Assembly: GCA_016936505.1 (NCBI GenBank)
Contig: JAFGXS010000046.1
Coordinates: forward strand, 1 to 64,000
Length of the DNA stretch: 64,000 nucleotides
Direction of reading: 5' to 3'
Source of the DNA: Bacteroidales bacterium
GTDB lineage: Bacteria; Bacteroidota; Bacteroidia; Bacteroidales; F082
Shown one piece after another: positions 36,653 through 46,229 of this stretch. The position numbers and the translations under genes were made by a program. Numbering within the stretch: the stretch's first letter is position 1; each line of letters starts with the position of its first letter. Under the pieces are notes generated by a model. The model was given only the letters and a program-made list of their open reading frames with translations, was not told the DNA's origin and searched no databases.

Positions 36653-38122
36653 ATGACTAAACATAAGCGGCAGCCTACCCTCTTTGAGTCTGTAATACCT
36701 ATAATTTTTCTTATTATTCTTCTGTCTTCCAATGTGTTTATTTGGAAAGGAGGACACACGCTTGACGGTTCCAATCAAATTGCACTAATGACTGCCGCTG
36801 CTCTGTCAGGTATTATTGGGTTAAGAATGGGGTATCGTTGGGATCACATGCGTGATCAGATCGTAAAAACAATTGGAACAGCAATGCCCGCTATTTTAAT
36901 ATTACTGCTGATTGGCGCTTTAGCAGGAACATGGCTTATTAGCGGTGTTGTTCCGGCACTTATTTATTATGGATTAGAGGTTCTCCATCCGAGTATCTTT
37001 CTATTTGCAGCAGTTGTTGTTAGTATGATTGTATCTGTGGCAACAGGAAGTTCATGGTCTACCATTGCCACAATTGGTGTAGCTCTTTTAGGCATTGGCG
37101 ATGCCATGGGATTTAACAAAGCTATTGTTGCAGGAGCCATTATTTCCGGAGCCTATTTTGGCGACAAGGTTTCTCCATTATCTGATACAACAAATTTGGC
37201 ACCAGCTGTAGCGGGAACCGACCTGTTTACTCACGTCCGCTACATGATGTACACAACAATACCCTCCATATCAATCACTCTTATCATTTTTCTGATTATG
37301 GGGTTCACCATGCAAACAGGGGTTACAACCGAACATATATCAGAGGTTCAAAAGGCCATTACAGACACTTTTCATATTTCACCTCTTCTATTCCTGGTTC
37401 CCATTATCTTATTTGTCATCATTGTAAAAAAGATGCCTCCGCTACCTGCACTGGGCATTGGTGTAGTACTAGGAGGAATTGCAGCTGTCATATTCCAACC
37501 TCACATCATCAGAGAGATTTCAAATGTTCAAGGTAATTACATCAAAGCATCTTATATTACCGTGATGCAGTCTATGTACGGACCAACTTCAATTGTCACC
37601 CAAAGCAAAGCCATGAACGACTTATTCTCAACCGGAGGGATGGCAGGGATGCTGCAAACCATTTGGTTGATATTATCGGCTATGATTTTTGGCGGTATTA
37701 TGGAGTCTAACGGTATGTTAAGAAAAATAACACTTTCTGTTCTTAAACTTGTAAAATCAGATGCAGGGCTTATTTCAACCACTGCCGGTTCGTGCATTTT
37801 CTTTAATGTAACGGCATCAGATCAGTACATCTCAATTGTTATGCCCGGGGAAATGTACCACGATGCATTTCAAGAAAGGAATCTGAAACCGGAGGTTTTA
37901 AGCCGAACACTGGAAGATGCCGGAACAGTAACTTCTGTTCTTATCCCATGGAACACCGGAGGAGCTACTCAGGCAAAAGTACTGGGTGTTCCGACGCTCG
38001 AGTATCTGCCCTTTGCTTTTTTTAACCTGATAAGTCCTGTGATGACTGTGATTTTTGCTGTATTGAATATAAGGATTCGCAGGTTTAAAGACAACAAAGC
38101 AAAAAACAGGTTATCAGATTAG
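36653..38122 (+). CDS. nhaC: Na+/H+ antiporter NhaC
   Basis: 489 aa with about twelve hydrophobic segments. GSSWSTIATIGVALLGIGDAMGFN, ISGAYFGDKVSPLSDTTNLAPAVAGTDLFTHVRYM are the family signature, and FFNVTASDQYISIVMPGEM is near the C terminus. NhaC exchanges Na+ for H+ at the inner membrane and contributes to sodium and pH balance. No other antiporter genes adjacent. Confidence 0.93.
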   Translation: MTKHKRQPTLFESVIPIIFLIILLSSNVFIWKGGHTLDGSNQIALMTAAALSGIIGLRMGYRWDHMRDQIVKTIGTAMPAILILLLIGALAGTWLISGVVPALIYYGLEVLHPSIFLFAAVVVSMIVSVATGSSWSTIATIGVALLGIGDAMGFNKAIVAGAIISGAYFGDKVSPLSDTTNLAPAVAGTDLFTHVRYMMYTTIPSISITLIIFLIMGFTMQTGVTTEHISEVQKAITDTFHISPLLFLVPIILFVIIVKKMPPLPALGIGVVLGGIAAVIFQPHIIREISNVQGNYIKASYITVMQSMYGPTSIVTQSKAMNDLFSTGGMAGMLQTIWLILSAMIFGGIMESNGMLRKITLSVLKLVKSDAGLISTTAGSCIFFNVTASDQYISIVMPGEMYHDAFQERNLKPEVLSRTLEDAGTVTSVLIPWNTGGATQAKVLGVPTLEYLPFAFFNLISPVMTVIFAVLNIRIRRFKDNKAKNRLSD

Positions 38123-38169
38123 AACCAGTTTCCTACTCTCATCAAGATATATCTACTCAAGAGAATTTA

Positions 38170-39204
38170 TTAATAAACCAAAAGTAAAGGGCGTATTTTA
38201 TCAAAACATACCCGTCTGCTGTAAACTTCAACTGCCTTTTTACGCCCGTTTTCTCCTAACATTTTTCTTTTGTTCTTGTTTGTCAGTAATGTAATTGAAC
38301 TGATCCAATCCTCTTCACTTATAGCTAAGAACCCATTTACATCCTCATTAACAATATCTTTATTTATACCAACGGGTGATGCAATTACAGGTATTCCTGC
38401 CGCCATGTACTGAAAAAGCTTGTATCCTCCTTTTCCTTTTTCGAATTCAGTATCGGGCAATGGCATAATACCAACATCCATCTGATTAAGATAATTATTT
38501 TCCGACTCAAGCATCCACGGAACACATCGGGTATTAACTCCACTTATCTGATAACCGGAAACCCCCACGATAAGGAATTCAAAATCTATTTCTTCAGATA
38601 ATCGAAGAAGAACAGGCTCCATCACCTTTAAAAATTTCAAAGTCCATTCAGAACCAATCCATCCTATTGTAAATTTTCTATGCTCAGAATTCGACTTCGG
38701 AAATATTCTGTCAACATCAACCGATGTTGTAACAATGGTTGATGATACACCATTTTGTTCGCAGTAAGTCTTTAAAACGGGTGAACTCACAATAACTTCA
38801 TCAGCCAGTTTTATCATTGTCAATAACTGCTTTTCAGCCTTATTATTCTTTCCATCAGAAATATAAATGGCATCATCAAAGTCATAAATTATACGTGCAT
38901 TTTTTTGTTTTATCCACTGCAACATCCACTTTTTCATGAAAAAACGCTGAATAAACACAACGTCATAATGAAAAAAAAGGAGATGAAAGATCAATATGAT
39001 CCTGTTCAGGCGCTTTTTTAAAGGAAAAGTAAAATACCTCCCAGTATATGTTTGAGGTTTAATCGGAACTCGTGATAACCATCTGACACTAAAACCTTCT
39101 TGTTTAAAATAGGGAATGTACTCCGTTGCACGTATCCGTGAACTGGCATGAGGTAAATGACCATCTGTAAGCAGTAACATTTTCCGTTGTTGATGAGGCA
39201 TCAT
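38170..39204 (-). CDS. Glycosyltransferase, GT4-like
   Basis: 344 aa. Contains KFTIGWIGSEWTLKFLKVMEPVL (GT-B second domain opening) and the acceptor-loop region LPDTEFEKGKGGYKLFQYMAAGIPVIASPVGIN with the E-x7-E pattern loosely kept. It probably adds a sugar to a surface glycan. Start at 39204 overlaps the flippase stop as ATGA, so the two are coupled. MMPHQ may be the real N terminus or the ATG at MLLLTDGHL (residue 9) may be used. Confidence 0.88.
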   Translation of the reverse strand: MMPHQQRKMLLLTDGHLPHASSRIRATEYIPYFKQEGFSVRWLSRVPIKPQTYTGRYFTFPLKKRLNRIILIFHLLFFHYDVVFIQRFFMKKWMLQWIKQKNARIIYDFDDAIYISDGKNNKAEKQLLTMIKLADEVIVSSPVLKTYCEQNGVSSTIVTTSVDVDRIFPKSNSEHRKFTIGWIGSEWTLKFLKVMEPVLLRLSEEIDFEFLIVGVSGYQISGVNTRCVPWMLESENNYLNQMDVGIMPLPDTEFEKGKGGYKLFQYMAAGIPVIASPVGINKDIVNEDVNGFLAISEEDWISSITLLTNKNKRKMLGENGRKKAVEVYSRRVCFDKIRPLLLVY

Positions 39205-40685
39205 TTTCCAATCTTTATTTTGCCAAAGAAGTCATTTATCTTTTCTGTGATATCATGAGACACCTTGAAAAAGTATACAGGCACCATATAAATTAACACG
39301 ATTGTTGATCCTCTTACGAGAATATCAATAATATAATTGGAGTTTGAAGGTATTAATGTGGAAATAAAATAACTTACTAAACCCAAAAAAATAACAACAA
39401 TAAATCTTAATGAAAACGGCTGCAAATGAAATTTATAAAATAAGTACAAATATCGCAGAATATTAACAATGGTAAGAGAAAGTGCACTTGCCATAGCTGC
39501 TCCTGTAAGCCCGTAAATAGGAATAAATATATAATTTGTAACAACAACAAATACGGAAAGAATTAACATAAACAAGGTTTGCACTTTGTAATAAGCTGAA
39601 TTTCCCAGGATAGAACTGTTCACTCCTGTAGTCATATCAATTAAACTTCCGATTCCAATAAAAAAGATAACCCATTTCCCCGCAACGTATTGATCAGGCA
39701 AAATCCGAAAAACATTATCAATGTTTGCCCATAAGCCAACAAAAAGCAGTGTTCCAATAATGAAAAGGTTCAGACAGCTTTTATAATAAAGATCTTTAAT
39801 CGTTTTCATATCATTGTCCTTCCATGCATTGGCAGCCACAATATTTGATATTTTCACTATTGCTCTTGAAGGCATACTTACCAGAATACCAAAAAAGAAA
39901 GCAATAGAATAGATACCGGTTGCTTTTAGTCCCAAAAAACTATTCACCATGATGGCATCTACATTTTGAATAAGAATACTTGAGAAACTATTCAAAATAT
40001 TAAAGAGCGACACTGTTACTATTGAAACAAGTAAAGGTCGGGTTATAAACTTCCAATCACTTTTTAAAGGCAAATGTTTCTCCAAAATAAGTGAGATCAC
40101 TATAACAATGGTTGGAAGCGATAAAACCGAAACATACAACCATAAAAACACATTGAAATTGATCCAGTTAAGAAAATAAACACCAATGGATATTATGATT
40201 AGAACCCTTTGCAGAACTTCCTTTAGAAAGGTTCCTCTTGTGCTGTTGTATAATGCAGAATAATATGAGTCGAACAAAGAAAAAAACAAGGAAAAGAAAA
40301 TGAGCACAAATAGTTTATCTAAATTATCGGAAAGCAAAAAAGACTTATTTGCAATAGAAGTAAAAAGTATTGGTTTAAGCAAAAAGAAAAAGCCACTTGT
40401 TAGTATGAAACCGAGAATCCCTGTAATCAGTAAGATTATAACAAAGCCATGATGCCCTTTTTTGGGATCATGAAAATAAGGAAAGAGTCTGGTGGTTACA
40501 CCATTTAAACCCAGGGTTCCCAATTGGGCAAAAAGCAACGAGTAAGCCACCAAAATTTTTAATAGGCCAACCTGTTCTGTCGAAAATAAGCGTGGAAGAA
40601 GAAAACCTGTAGTTATAAAACCAAAAACCACACCCAGATAGGTAAATATAGTCCCTTTAACCGATTGCTTTAAAACAACTCCCAC
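39201..40685 (-). CDS. Polysaccharide flippase (MOP/Wzx-like)
   Basis: 494 aa with 12-14 membrane segments. The opening GTIFTYLGVVFGFITTGFLLPRLFSTEQVGLLKILVAY and later AIVKISNIVAANAWKDND and GLTGAAMASALSLTIVNILRYLYLFYKF are typical of polysaccharide biosynthesis exporters that flip lipid-linked glycans across the inner membrane. Coupled to a glycosyltransferase gene. Specificity for O-antigen or other surface glycan is not shown. Confidence 0.9.
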   Translation of the reverse strand: MGVVLKQSVKGTIFTYLGVVFGFITTGFLLPRLFSTEQVGLLKILVAYSLLFAQLGTLGLNGVTTRLFPYFHDPKKGHHGFVIILLITGILGFILTSGFFFLLKPILFTSIANKSFLLSDNLDKLFVLIFFSLFFSLFDSYYSALYNSTRGTFLKEVLQRVLIIISIGVYFLNWINFNVFLWLYVSVLSLPTIVIVISLILEKHLPLKSDWKFITRPLLVSIVTVSLFNILNSFSSILIQNVDAIMVNSFLGLKATGIYSIAFFFGILVSMPSRAIVKISNIVAANAWKDNDMKTIKDLYYKSCLNLFIIGTLLFVGLWANIDNVFRILPDQYVAGKWVIFFIGIGSLIDMTTGVNSSILGNSAYYKVQTLFMLILSVFVVVTNYIFIPIYGLTGAAMASALSLTIVNILRYLYLFYKFHLQPFSLRFIVVIFLGLVSYFISTLIPSNSNYIIDILVRGSTIVLIYMVPVYFFKVSHDITEKINDFFGKIKIGK

Positions 40686-40917
40686 TTCTTAATTTTATGA
40701 ATGAAAACAAAATTAGGAAAAACCTAAAACTGATTAAACAATTTTCAATAAAGAAAATGCTAATTAAGGTTCTTGTTTACGAATATTCCTTTCTTCAAAT
40801 CCTGAAGAACACTTAATTAGCCTCTTTTTTATTAAGAAAAAGCTTAAAAATAACAAACTTTAAGAACACTTGATGTTTAATGAAAAAACGTAAACAATAA
40901 TACCTTAAAATAATTTG

Positions 40918-40925
40918 TAGCTTTG
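40918..40925 (+). promoter_or_regulatory. -7 promoter box for the gpsA-like gene
   Basis: TAGCTTTG is an exact TAnnTTTG match, 24 bases before the ATG at 40950, at the end of a 264-bp AT-rich gap (40686-40949) in which no gene is seen. Confidence 0.5.
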
Positions 40926-40949
40926 CATCCTTTTGGACACTTTACTGAT

Positions 40950-41966
40950 ATGCAACATCCAATTAAAATATGCTTTGTAGGAAGTGGTGCTATTTCAACA
41001 GCATTTGCTCAGGTACTCAGTAAAAAGGAAAAATATTTAGTTGAGCTGGTTTCCATTGAACAGGATGTAATACAATCCATTAACAAAGAACACCTCAACA
41101 AAAAATATTTTCCAAGTATTCCCCTGCACACGGACATTTCGGCAACAGACGATTTATCTACTTTTGAAAATGCAGATTTTATTTTCTTAGGAATTCCTTC
41201 AACTGTAATTGTAGATTACGTTGAAAGAAATAAAGAATATTTCAATCCCAAAGCCCTGCTGGTGAATATGGCCAAAGGTTTTGGAAAGGAAGACAACACT
41301 ATTCCCGAATGTCTGGAAAAAATTGTTCCAAATCCTATCATTAGCTTTAAGGGACCGTCTTTTGCCAGGGAAATTATTAATAACGTTCCCACCGGAATGA
41401 CAGTCTCTGCAAAAAGCTCAAAATATAACGACCTGTTTCGTGAGATTTTTCAGGACACTACTGTTTATCTTGACTTCAATACCGATTTGATTGGCACGGA
41501 ACTTACCAGTATTCTTAAAAACATTTATGCCATCATATTAGGAATCGTTGATGCACATTATGATGCGCCCAATCTCAGATCACTTGTTATTACCCGATCT
41601 ATTAATGAAATGCGCTATCTGTTGTCACGTTTTGGCGGAAAAGAGCGTACCATGTTTAATTACTGCGGATTCGGCGACTTTAGTTTAACGGCACTTAACG
41701 ACATGAGCAGGAACCGCACCTTAGGTTTGCTTATTGGAAAAGGTTTTTTCACTGAATACATTTCAGAAAAGGTAGTACTTGAAGGAAAAATAGCTACTAA
41801 TTTCTTTGTTGAAAAGATTGCAAAAAAAAGAAACATCCGTACAAAAGAATTGATGTTAAAAGAACTCTATAAAGTGTTTAATAACAAACACTACGACATA
41901 AACAACTTTGTAACCAGAATACTCGAATCAGAACCTATAAAAGAAGATTTATTCACCTGGTTTTAA
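40950..41966 (+). CDS. NAD(P)-dependent glycerol-3-phosphate dehydrogenase-like protein
   Basis: 338 aa from the ATG at 40950; the longer TTG frame adds an unlikely start. FVGSGAISTAFAQVLSKK is the cofactor loop, KGPSFAREI and GTELTSILKNIYAIILGI match GpsA, and GFGDFSLTALNDMSRNRTLGLLIGKG is the family C-terminal region. The cofactor loop is changed from the usual GNGNWGTA-like form. A metabolic role making glycerol-3-phosphate for lipids or a glycan-linked variant are both possible; the surface-polysaccharide neighbourhood favours the latter only weakly. Stop overlaps the convergent glycosyltransferase stop in the tetranucleotide TTAA. Confidence 0.8.
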   Translation: MQHPIKICFVGSGAISTAFAQVLSKKEKYLVELVSIEQDVIQSINKEHLNKKYFPSIPLHTDISATDDLSTFENADFIFLGIPSTVIVDYVERNKEYFNPKALLVNMAKGFGKEDNTIPECLEKIVPNPIISFKGPSFAREIINNVPTGMTVSAKSSKYNDLFREIFQDTTVYLDFNTDLIGTELTSILKNIYAIILGIVDAHYDAPNLRSLVITRSINEMRYLLSRFGGKERTMFNYCGFGDFSLTALNDMSRNRTLGLLIGKGFFTEYISEKVVLEGKIATNFFVEKIAKKRNIRTKELMLKELYKVFNNKHYDINNFVTRILESEPIKEDLFTWF

Positions 41967-43273
41967 GCTGTTATTTCATCAAGAATCTGTGAAATATTTC
42001 CTGTCAGATTTTCCCGATCGTATTGATCAACACCCGAACATTTGTATGGTTTCTCACCAAGCAAATATGCCTGATACAATCGAAAAATCTCTTTCTTGAG
42101 CTCCTCTGTTTCTGAAAAATCGAACACACTTCCACAGCCTGTTTTTTGAATAATTTCTGCTGCATTTCCATTGGGTGGACCAATGCAAATAATCGGTCGA
42201 CCAGATGCCAGATATTCAAAAATTTTACCAGTTAACACAAGATGTGCATTGGGAGTATTATTAATCAACAAAAGCAATACAGAAGCCCTTTGTTGTTCGG
42301 CTATTACTTCTTCATGTGGAATATAATCTATTCTTTGGAGGTATTTTTCAATACCAAACCTTACCATAGAATCTACAGCATGGACATCTATCTTGCCAAC
42401 ATTTTTCACTTCCAGCATTTCGGAAAACGTTTTATCTTCCTTCACAAGTTCACCCAGAACCTCCCACAAGTTTGCCGCATTTCGGGTTCTAGTTAATGAA
42501 CCAATATGAGATAATGTAAATCGATCAGAATCTGATGGAATTACTGTGTCAATCTTTAAATCATCTTTATCGTAACCGTTAGGAACCACAACATAATTCC
42601 TTTTTACAATTTTCTCAAAATCGCTGACCATCCCTTTACTTACAACGGTAACGGCACTTGCTGTGGATAGTACCATCCGTTCCATTTTGTGATGCTTTTT
42701 ATCAGCATAACGACTCAACCTCAATTGATCATAAAAGTCAATATTTGTCCACGGATCTCTGAAATCGGCTAACCAGGGAATATTAAACTTATGATGCAGT
42801 TTCATTCCAATTAAATGAACACTGTGAGGCGGACCTGTTGTAACAATGGCATCAACCTTATTTTTTTTGAGCCATATGGATAAATCTCGAACAGCAGGTT
42901 TAATCCAGAACTTTCTGGCATCAGGAATAAAAAAATTCCCTCTTATCCATACAGCTAATGATTCCAGAAACTGGGAACCACTCTTTTTCTCACTTAAAAA
43001 AGCAGTCTGTATTTTATCGTTCTTCTTTTTCCCGGTAAACTTCTTATAAAAGTCATATGGTTCCCATATCTGGTTTCTCAGAATCTGAATTCCCTCAGGA
43101 ATATCTTTCATCATAGAAGTATCTATGGCAGGCATTTCAGGGTTTTCGGGAGTAAAAACAACCGGTTCCCACTCAAAGTTCCTCAGATACTTAACAAACT
43201 TAAGCCAGCGCTGAACACCGCCACCACCACTGGGAGGCCAGTAATAAGTAACAATAAGAACCTTTTTTTTCAT
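41963..43273 (-). CDS. Glycosyltransferase, GT4-like, large
   Basis: 436 aa. Starts MKKKVLIVTYYWPPSGGGGVQRWLKFVKYL, a common GT4 opening. IVTTGPPHSVHLIGMKLHHKFNIPWLADFRDPWTNID is a family motif, and RFTLSHIGSLTRTRNAANLWEVL, HLVLTGKIFEYLASGRPIICIGP form the nucleotide-binding C-terminal domain. Sugar and acceptor unknown. Convergent with the GpsA-like gene. Confidence 0.92.
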   Translation of the reverse strand: MKKKVLIVTYYWPPSGGGGVQRWLKFVKYLRNFEWEPVVFTPENPEMPAIDTSMMKDIPEGIQILRNQIWEPYDFYKKFTGKKKNDKIQTAFLSEKKSGSQFLESLAVWIRGNFFIPDARKFWIKPAVRDLSIWLKKNKVDAIVTTGPPHSVHLIGMKLHHKFNIPWLADFRDPWTNIDFYDQLRLSRYADKKHHKMERMVLSTASAVTVVSKGMVSDFEKIVKRNYVVVPNGYDKDDLKIDTVIPSDSDRFTLSHIGSLTRTRNAANLWEVLGELVKEDKTFSEMLEVKNVGKIDVHAVDSMVRFGIEKYLQRIDYIPHEEVIAEQQRASVLLLLINNTPNAHLVLTGKIFEYLASGRPIICIGPPNGNAAEIIQKTGCGSVFDFSETEELKKEIFRLYQAYLLGEKPYKCSGVDQYDRENLTGNISQILDEITA

Positions 43274-43279
43274 CTGAAC

Positions 43280-45778
43280 CTATTTCTTTTCTTCCTTAGC
43301 GAAATACTTTTTCACACCTCTACCCAAAAAAACTACAGTTAAAAGAAGCAGAAGAAGTGAAAAGATTAATGAAATTTTTTCTCCAACAACCCATGCCGTA
43401 GGCTCAAACAAAAATGTAATGGTATGTTTACCCGCAGGAATAACCATAGCCCGTAATAAATAATCGGCACGGAAATAATTAACCTTGCTCCCGTCAACAT
43501 ATACTTCCCAGCCCTTGGGATAATAAATCTCAGAGAAAACAGCCAATTGTTCCGATTGGGCATCAGAATTATAAACCAGCTTATTAGGAGCATAAGAAAC
43601 AAGTCTGATGCTTGCTGTTGAATCAACCGGAAAACTCTTTCCTTTCAACTGATCAGAAAATTCAGTAGAAATCAAAGCCACCGATTTTAAATTTGTTTTA
43701 CTCAAAGATGAAATGATAGAATCAGGTGAACTCATTAATTCAAAACGATTGACGAGCCAGACATTACCATAGGCATAGGGATTAACAATAGGTTCAGCAC
43801 CCGGATTATAAATCAAATATTTTGTATTCAACATATTTAAGGCAAACTCTGTTTTTAGGGTTGAATCAATTCTATGATAATCTGGTTTCTCAGACAAAAC
43901 TTTCCTGAGCGAATTAATTTCATTCAGTAAATAATAATCTATCATATCCTGATATCGCTGCAACTTTGCACCGTGGTAGCCTCCTATCGATTCATGAAAA
44001 TATGATGTACTGGCATCATTAAAAACATTCTTGGTAAGATCCACAACCCTGATATCAGGAGATTTATCCTGATCAATGTATTGGTCAGCCATGGTTTTTT
44101 GGAATGGTACCTGAGCCTTTCTGGCAATTTCATAATTTGAATCATTCAAATATCTGTTATCAACCCCTATCATATCAACCATTACAAGTACACCCAGTAA
44201 AGCTACGAACCATCCTTTTTTCAGCTTATTGCCGGAATACAGGAACAACAACAAGGCTCCCAGAAGGATGAAAACAATACTGCGTAATACATCCTGCCTG
44301 AAAATAGAAACCCTTACATTTTCAAGTCCGTTCATGAATATTGCAATCTGACTCGCATCATTTTGTGATTTCAACTGATCAAATTGCTGCACTTCATAAT
44401 TACTGAAGAAACTAAAGAAAGCTGTCGGGAACAGATAAAACAGAACTCCCATCCCGGCTGTCAGGCCCAAAGCAATATAAAAAAGTTTCATATTCTTTTT
44501 CAGCCAGCCTGGTTGTTTTAGTATCTTGTTTAATCCAAGTATGGCAATTAACGGTATGGTTAATTCTGCTACCACAAGGATCATTGAAACAGCTCTAAAT
44601 TTGTCATAACCAGGAAAATAATCGATAAACAGGTTAGTAAACCACATCATATTTTTTCCCCATGAAAGGAAAATGGTCAGCACCGTAGCAGCCAGCAAGG
44701 GCCATTTTATTCGATCGTCCAGAACAAAGATTCCGAGAATAAAAAAGAAAATAATAACAGCTCCCACATAAACAGGCCCTGATGTACCGGGTTGATTTCC
44801 CCAATATGAGTTTTGCTGTGCTACATACCTACGAAACTCTGAAGGAACTTCATTTAATGCTTTGTTATCCCCAATATATCCGGAAGCTCCACCTTTCACA
44901 TCAGGAATCATCAGCGACCAGGTTTCTCCAATACCATAGCTCCAGGCTGTAATATAATCTTTATTTAACCCTCCGGATTTTATTTCCTGCTCAGTATGAA
45001 GAACGGGCTTTCCCCTCATCGTATATTTACTATACTGGTAGGTTCCCCACAAAGAAGTAATATTGGTCAGAACGGCAAAAACTGTGGCAATAATTAGCAC
45101 TATTGAAGCCTTAAAGAAATGAGGCATTTGTTTTTCTTTCAAAGATTCAAACAATTTATAAACCCCATAAATCAGAACAAGAATCAAAAGGTAATAAGTA
45201 ATTTGAAGGTGACCTGCCAGAATCTCCAGCGATAAGGCTACCGCTGTTAAAAGTCCTCCTTTCCAGTAACTCCTTCTGAAAGTCCAGATGATACCCGCCA
45301 AAACAGGAGCCATATATCCAATAGCATGAGCCTTGGAAGTATGCCCTGCTCCCAGAATAATAAAAAAGTACGACGAAAGGGCAAAAGCAATTGCCCCGAC
45401 TATACTCAGCCAGGGATCGACTTTCATCACAAGCAACAAAACGAAGAAACCAAGAAAATAAAGAAAAACATAGTCTGCCGGACTCGGTAGTCCCAACATA
45501 ACAACCCGATCAACATCACGCATCAGATTGGCAGAGTAAACCACAGATATTTGCCAGGCCGGCATTCCTCCAAACATTGAATTTGTCCATAAGGGTTCTT
45601 CCCCGGTTTTGGCACGAAAATCAGAAATTTCCTTCGACATGCCTTTAAACATGGCAATATCGTGCTGCTTTAACTGCTCGCCCTGCCATAAAGGTGAAAA
45701 ATATACTACTGTAATCCCCAAAAAAATAATCAGAGCCAGAATGTAAGGCAACAGCCCGTTCAGTTTTGTTTTATTCAT
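43280..45778 (-). CDS. YfhO-family membrane protein
   Basis: 832 aa with about twelve membrane segments in the first 500 residues, then a soluble domain and a final membrane helix near 805-825. The opening PYILALIIFLGITVVYFSPLWQGEQLKQHDIAMFKGMSKE and TNSMFGGMPAWQISV match YfhO proteins of Bacteroidota, which resemble GT-C glycosyltransferases and are linked to lipid-linked sugar modification in Firmicutes. The C-terminal EIYYPKGWEVYVDGSKV is also typical. Overlaps the DUF4834 gene by eight bases, indicating one unit. Confidence 0.9.
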   Translation of the reverse strand: MNKTKLNGLLPYILALIIFLGITVVYFSPLWQGEQLKQHDIAMFKGMSKEISDFRAKTGEEPLWTNSMFGGMPAWQISVVYSANLMRDVDRVVMLGLPSPADYVFLYFLGFFVLLLVMKVDPWLSIVGAIAFALSSYFFIILGAGHTSKAHAIGYMAPVLAGIIWTFRRSYWKGGLLTAVALSLEILAGHLQITYYLLILVLIYGVYKLFESLKEKQMPHFFKASIVLIIATVFAVLTNITSLWGTYQYSKYTMRGKPVLHTEQEIKSGGLNKDYITAWSYGIGETWSLMIPDVKGGASGYIGDNKALNEVPSEFRRYVAQQNSYWGNQPGTSGPVYVGAVIIFFFILGIFVLDDRIKWPLLAATVLTIFLSWGKNMMWFTNLFIDYFPGYDKFRAVSMILVVAELTIPLIAILGLNKILKQPGWLKKNMKLFYIALGLTAGMGVLFYLFPTAFFSFFSNYEVQQFDQLKSQNDASQIAIFMNGLENVRVSIFRQDVLRSIVFILLGALLLFLYSGNKLKKGWFVALLGVLVMVDMIGVDNRYLNDSNYEIARKAQVPFQKTMADQYIDQDKSPDIRVVDLTKNVFNDASTSYFHESIGGYHGAKLQRYQDMIDYYLLNEINSLRKVLSEKPDYHRIDSTLKTEFALNMLNTKYLIYNPGAEPIVNPYAYGNVWLVNRFELMSSPDSIISSLSKTNLKSVALISTEFSDQLKGKSFPVDSTASIRLVSYAPNKLVYNSDAQSEQLAVFSEIYYPKGWEVYVDGSKVNYFRADYLLRAMVIPAGKHTITFLFEPTAWVVGEKISLIFSLLLLLLTVVFLGRGVKKYFAKEEKK

Positions 45779-46046
45779 TTTTATCTTTTTCTTGTTCAGA
45801 GTCTATTTCTTCAAAATCCACATATTCTCCAAAAGTATCCTTTTCTGTACTTTTTTGATCGTTTTGTGTAACCTTGATCTCAACATCACCTTGTTTTTTT
45901 GATTCCTGGCTACCGTAAAACTCGTTATACTTATCTTGTTGTCTCTTTATGAACCGTTTAATTATCCACGGAAAAACAAATCTCATGATCAATCTGGTTA
46001 GATACCAAATGATGATCAGAATGAATACTAACCTTAAAAAACTCAT
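45771..46046 (-). CDS. DUF4834-family membrane protein
   Basis: 91 aa. One N-terminal membrane helix (FLRLVFILIIIWYLTRLIMRFVF), then a basic stretch and an acidic C terminus (DFEEIDSEQEKDKNE), as in DUF4834 of Bacteroidota. Function unknown. Ends inside the start of the YfhO gene. Confidence 0.85.
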   Translation of the reverse strand: MSFLRLVFILIIIWYLTRLIMRFVFPWIIKRFIKRQQDKYNEFYGSQESKKQGDVEIKVTQNDQKSTEKDTFGEYVDFEEIDSEQEKDKNE

Positions 46047-46217
46047 TATTTATTGCAAATTTTCACTGCGAAAATATTCAATTTCTGCATAACCTCCTAT
46101 TGTGCTGATGACAGAAAGAGTCCATTTGTTGCCAAACCAAGGTAACTTATGTTTATTTAACAAAATATATACAATAAACCATGTTTTGAACGAAAGTCGA
46201 TACATCACTTAATGTTT

Positions 46218-46225
46218 TATTTTTG
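46218..46225 (+). promoter_or_regulatory. -7 box directly before the 46230 glycosyltransferase gene
   Basis: TATTTTTG, an exact TAnnTTTG match, ends four bases before the ATG at 46230. Transcription would begin at about the start codon, giving a leaderless message, unless the box is a chance match. Confidence 0.35.
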
Positions 46226-46229
46226 TGCC

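Noticed and set aside
40923..40949. TTG start for a longer GpsA-like protein
   Set aside because: The TTG lies inside the -7 box TAGCTTTG; the ATG at 40950 starts directly before the conserved cofactor loop.
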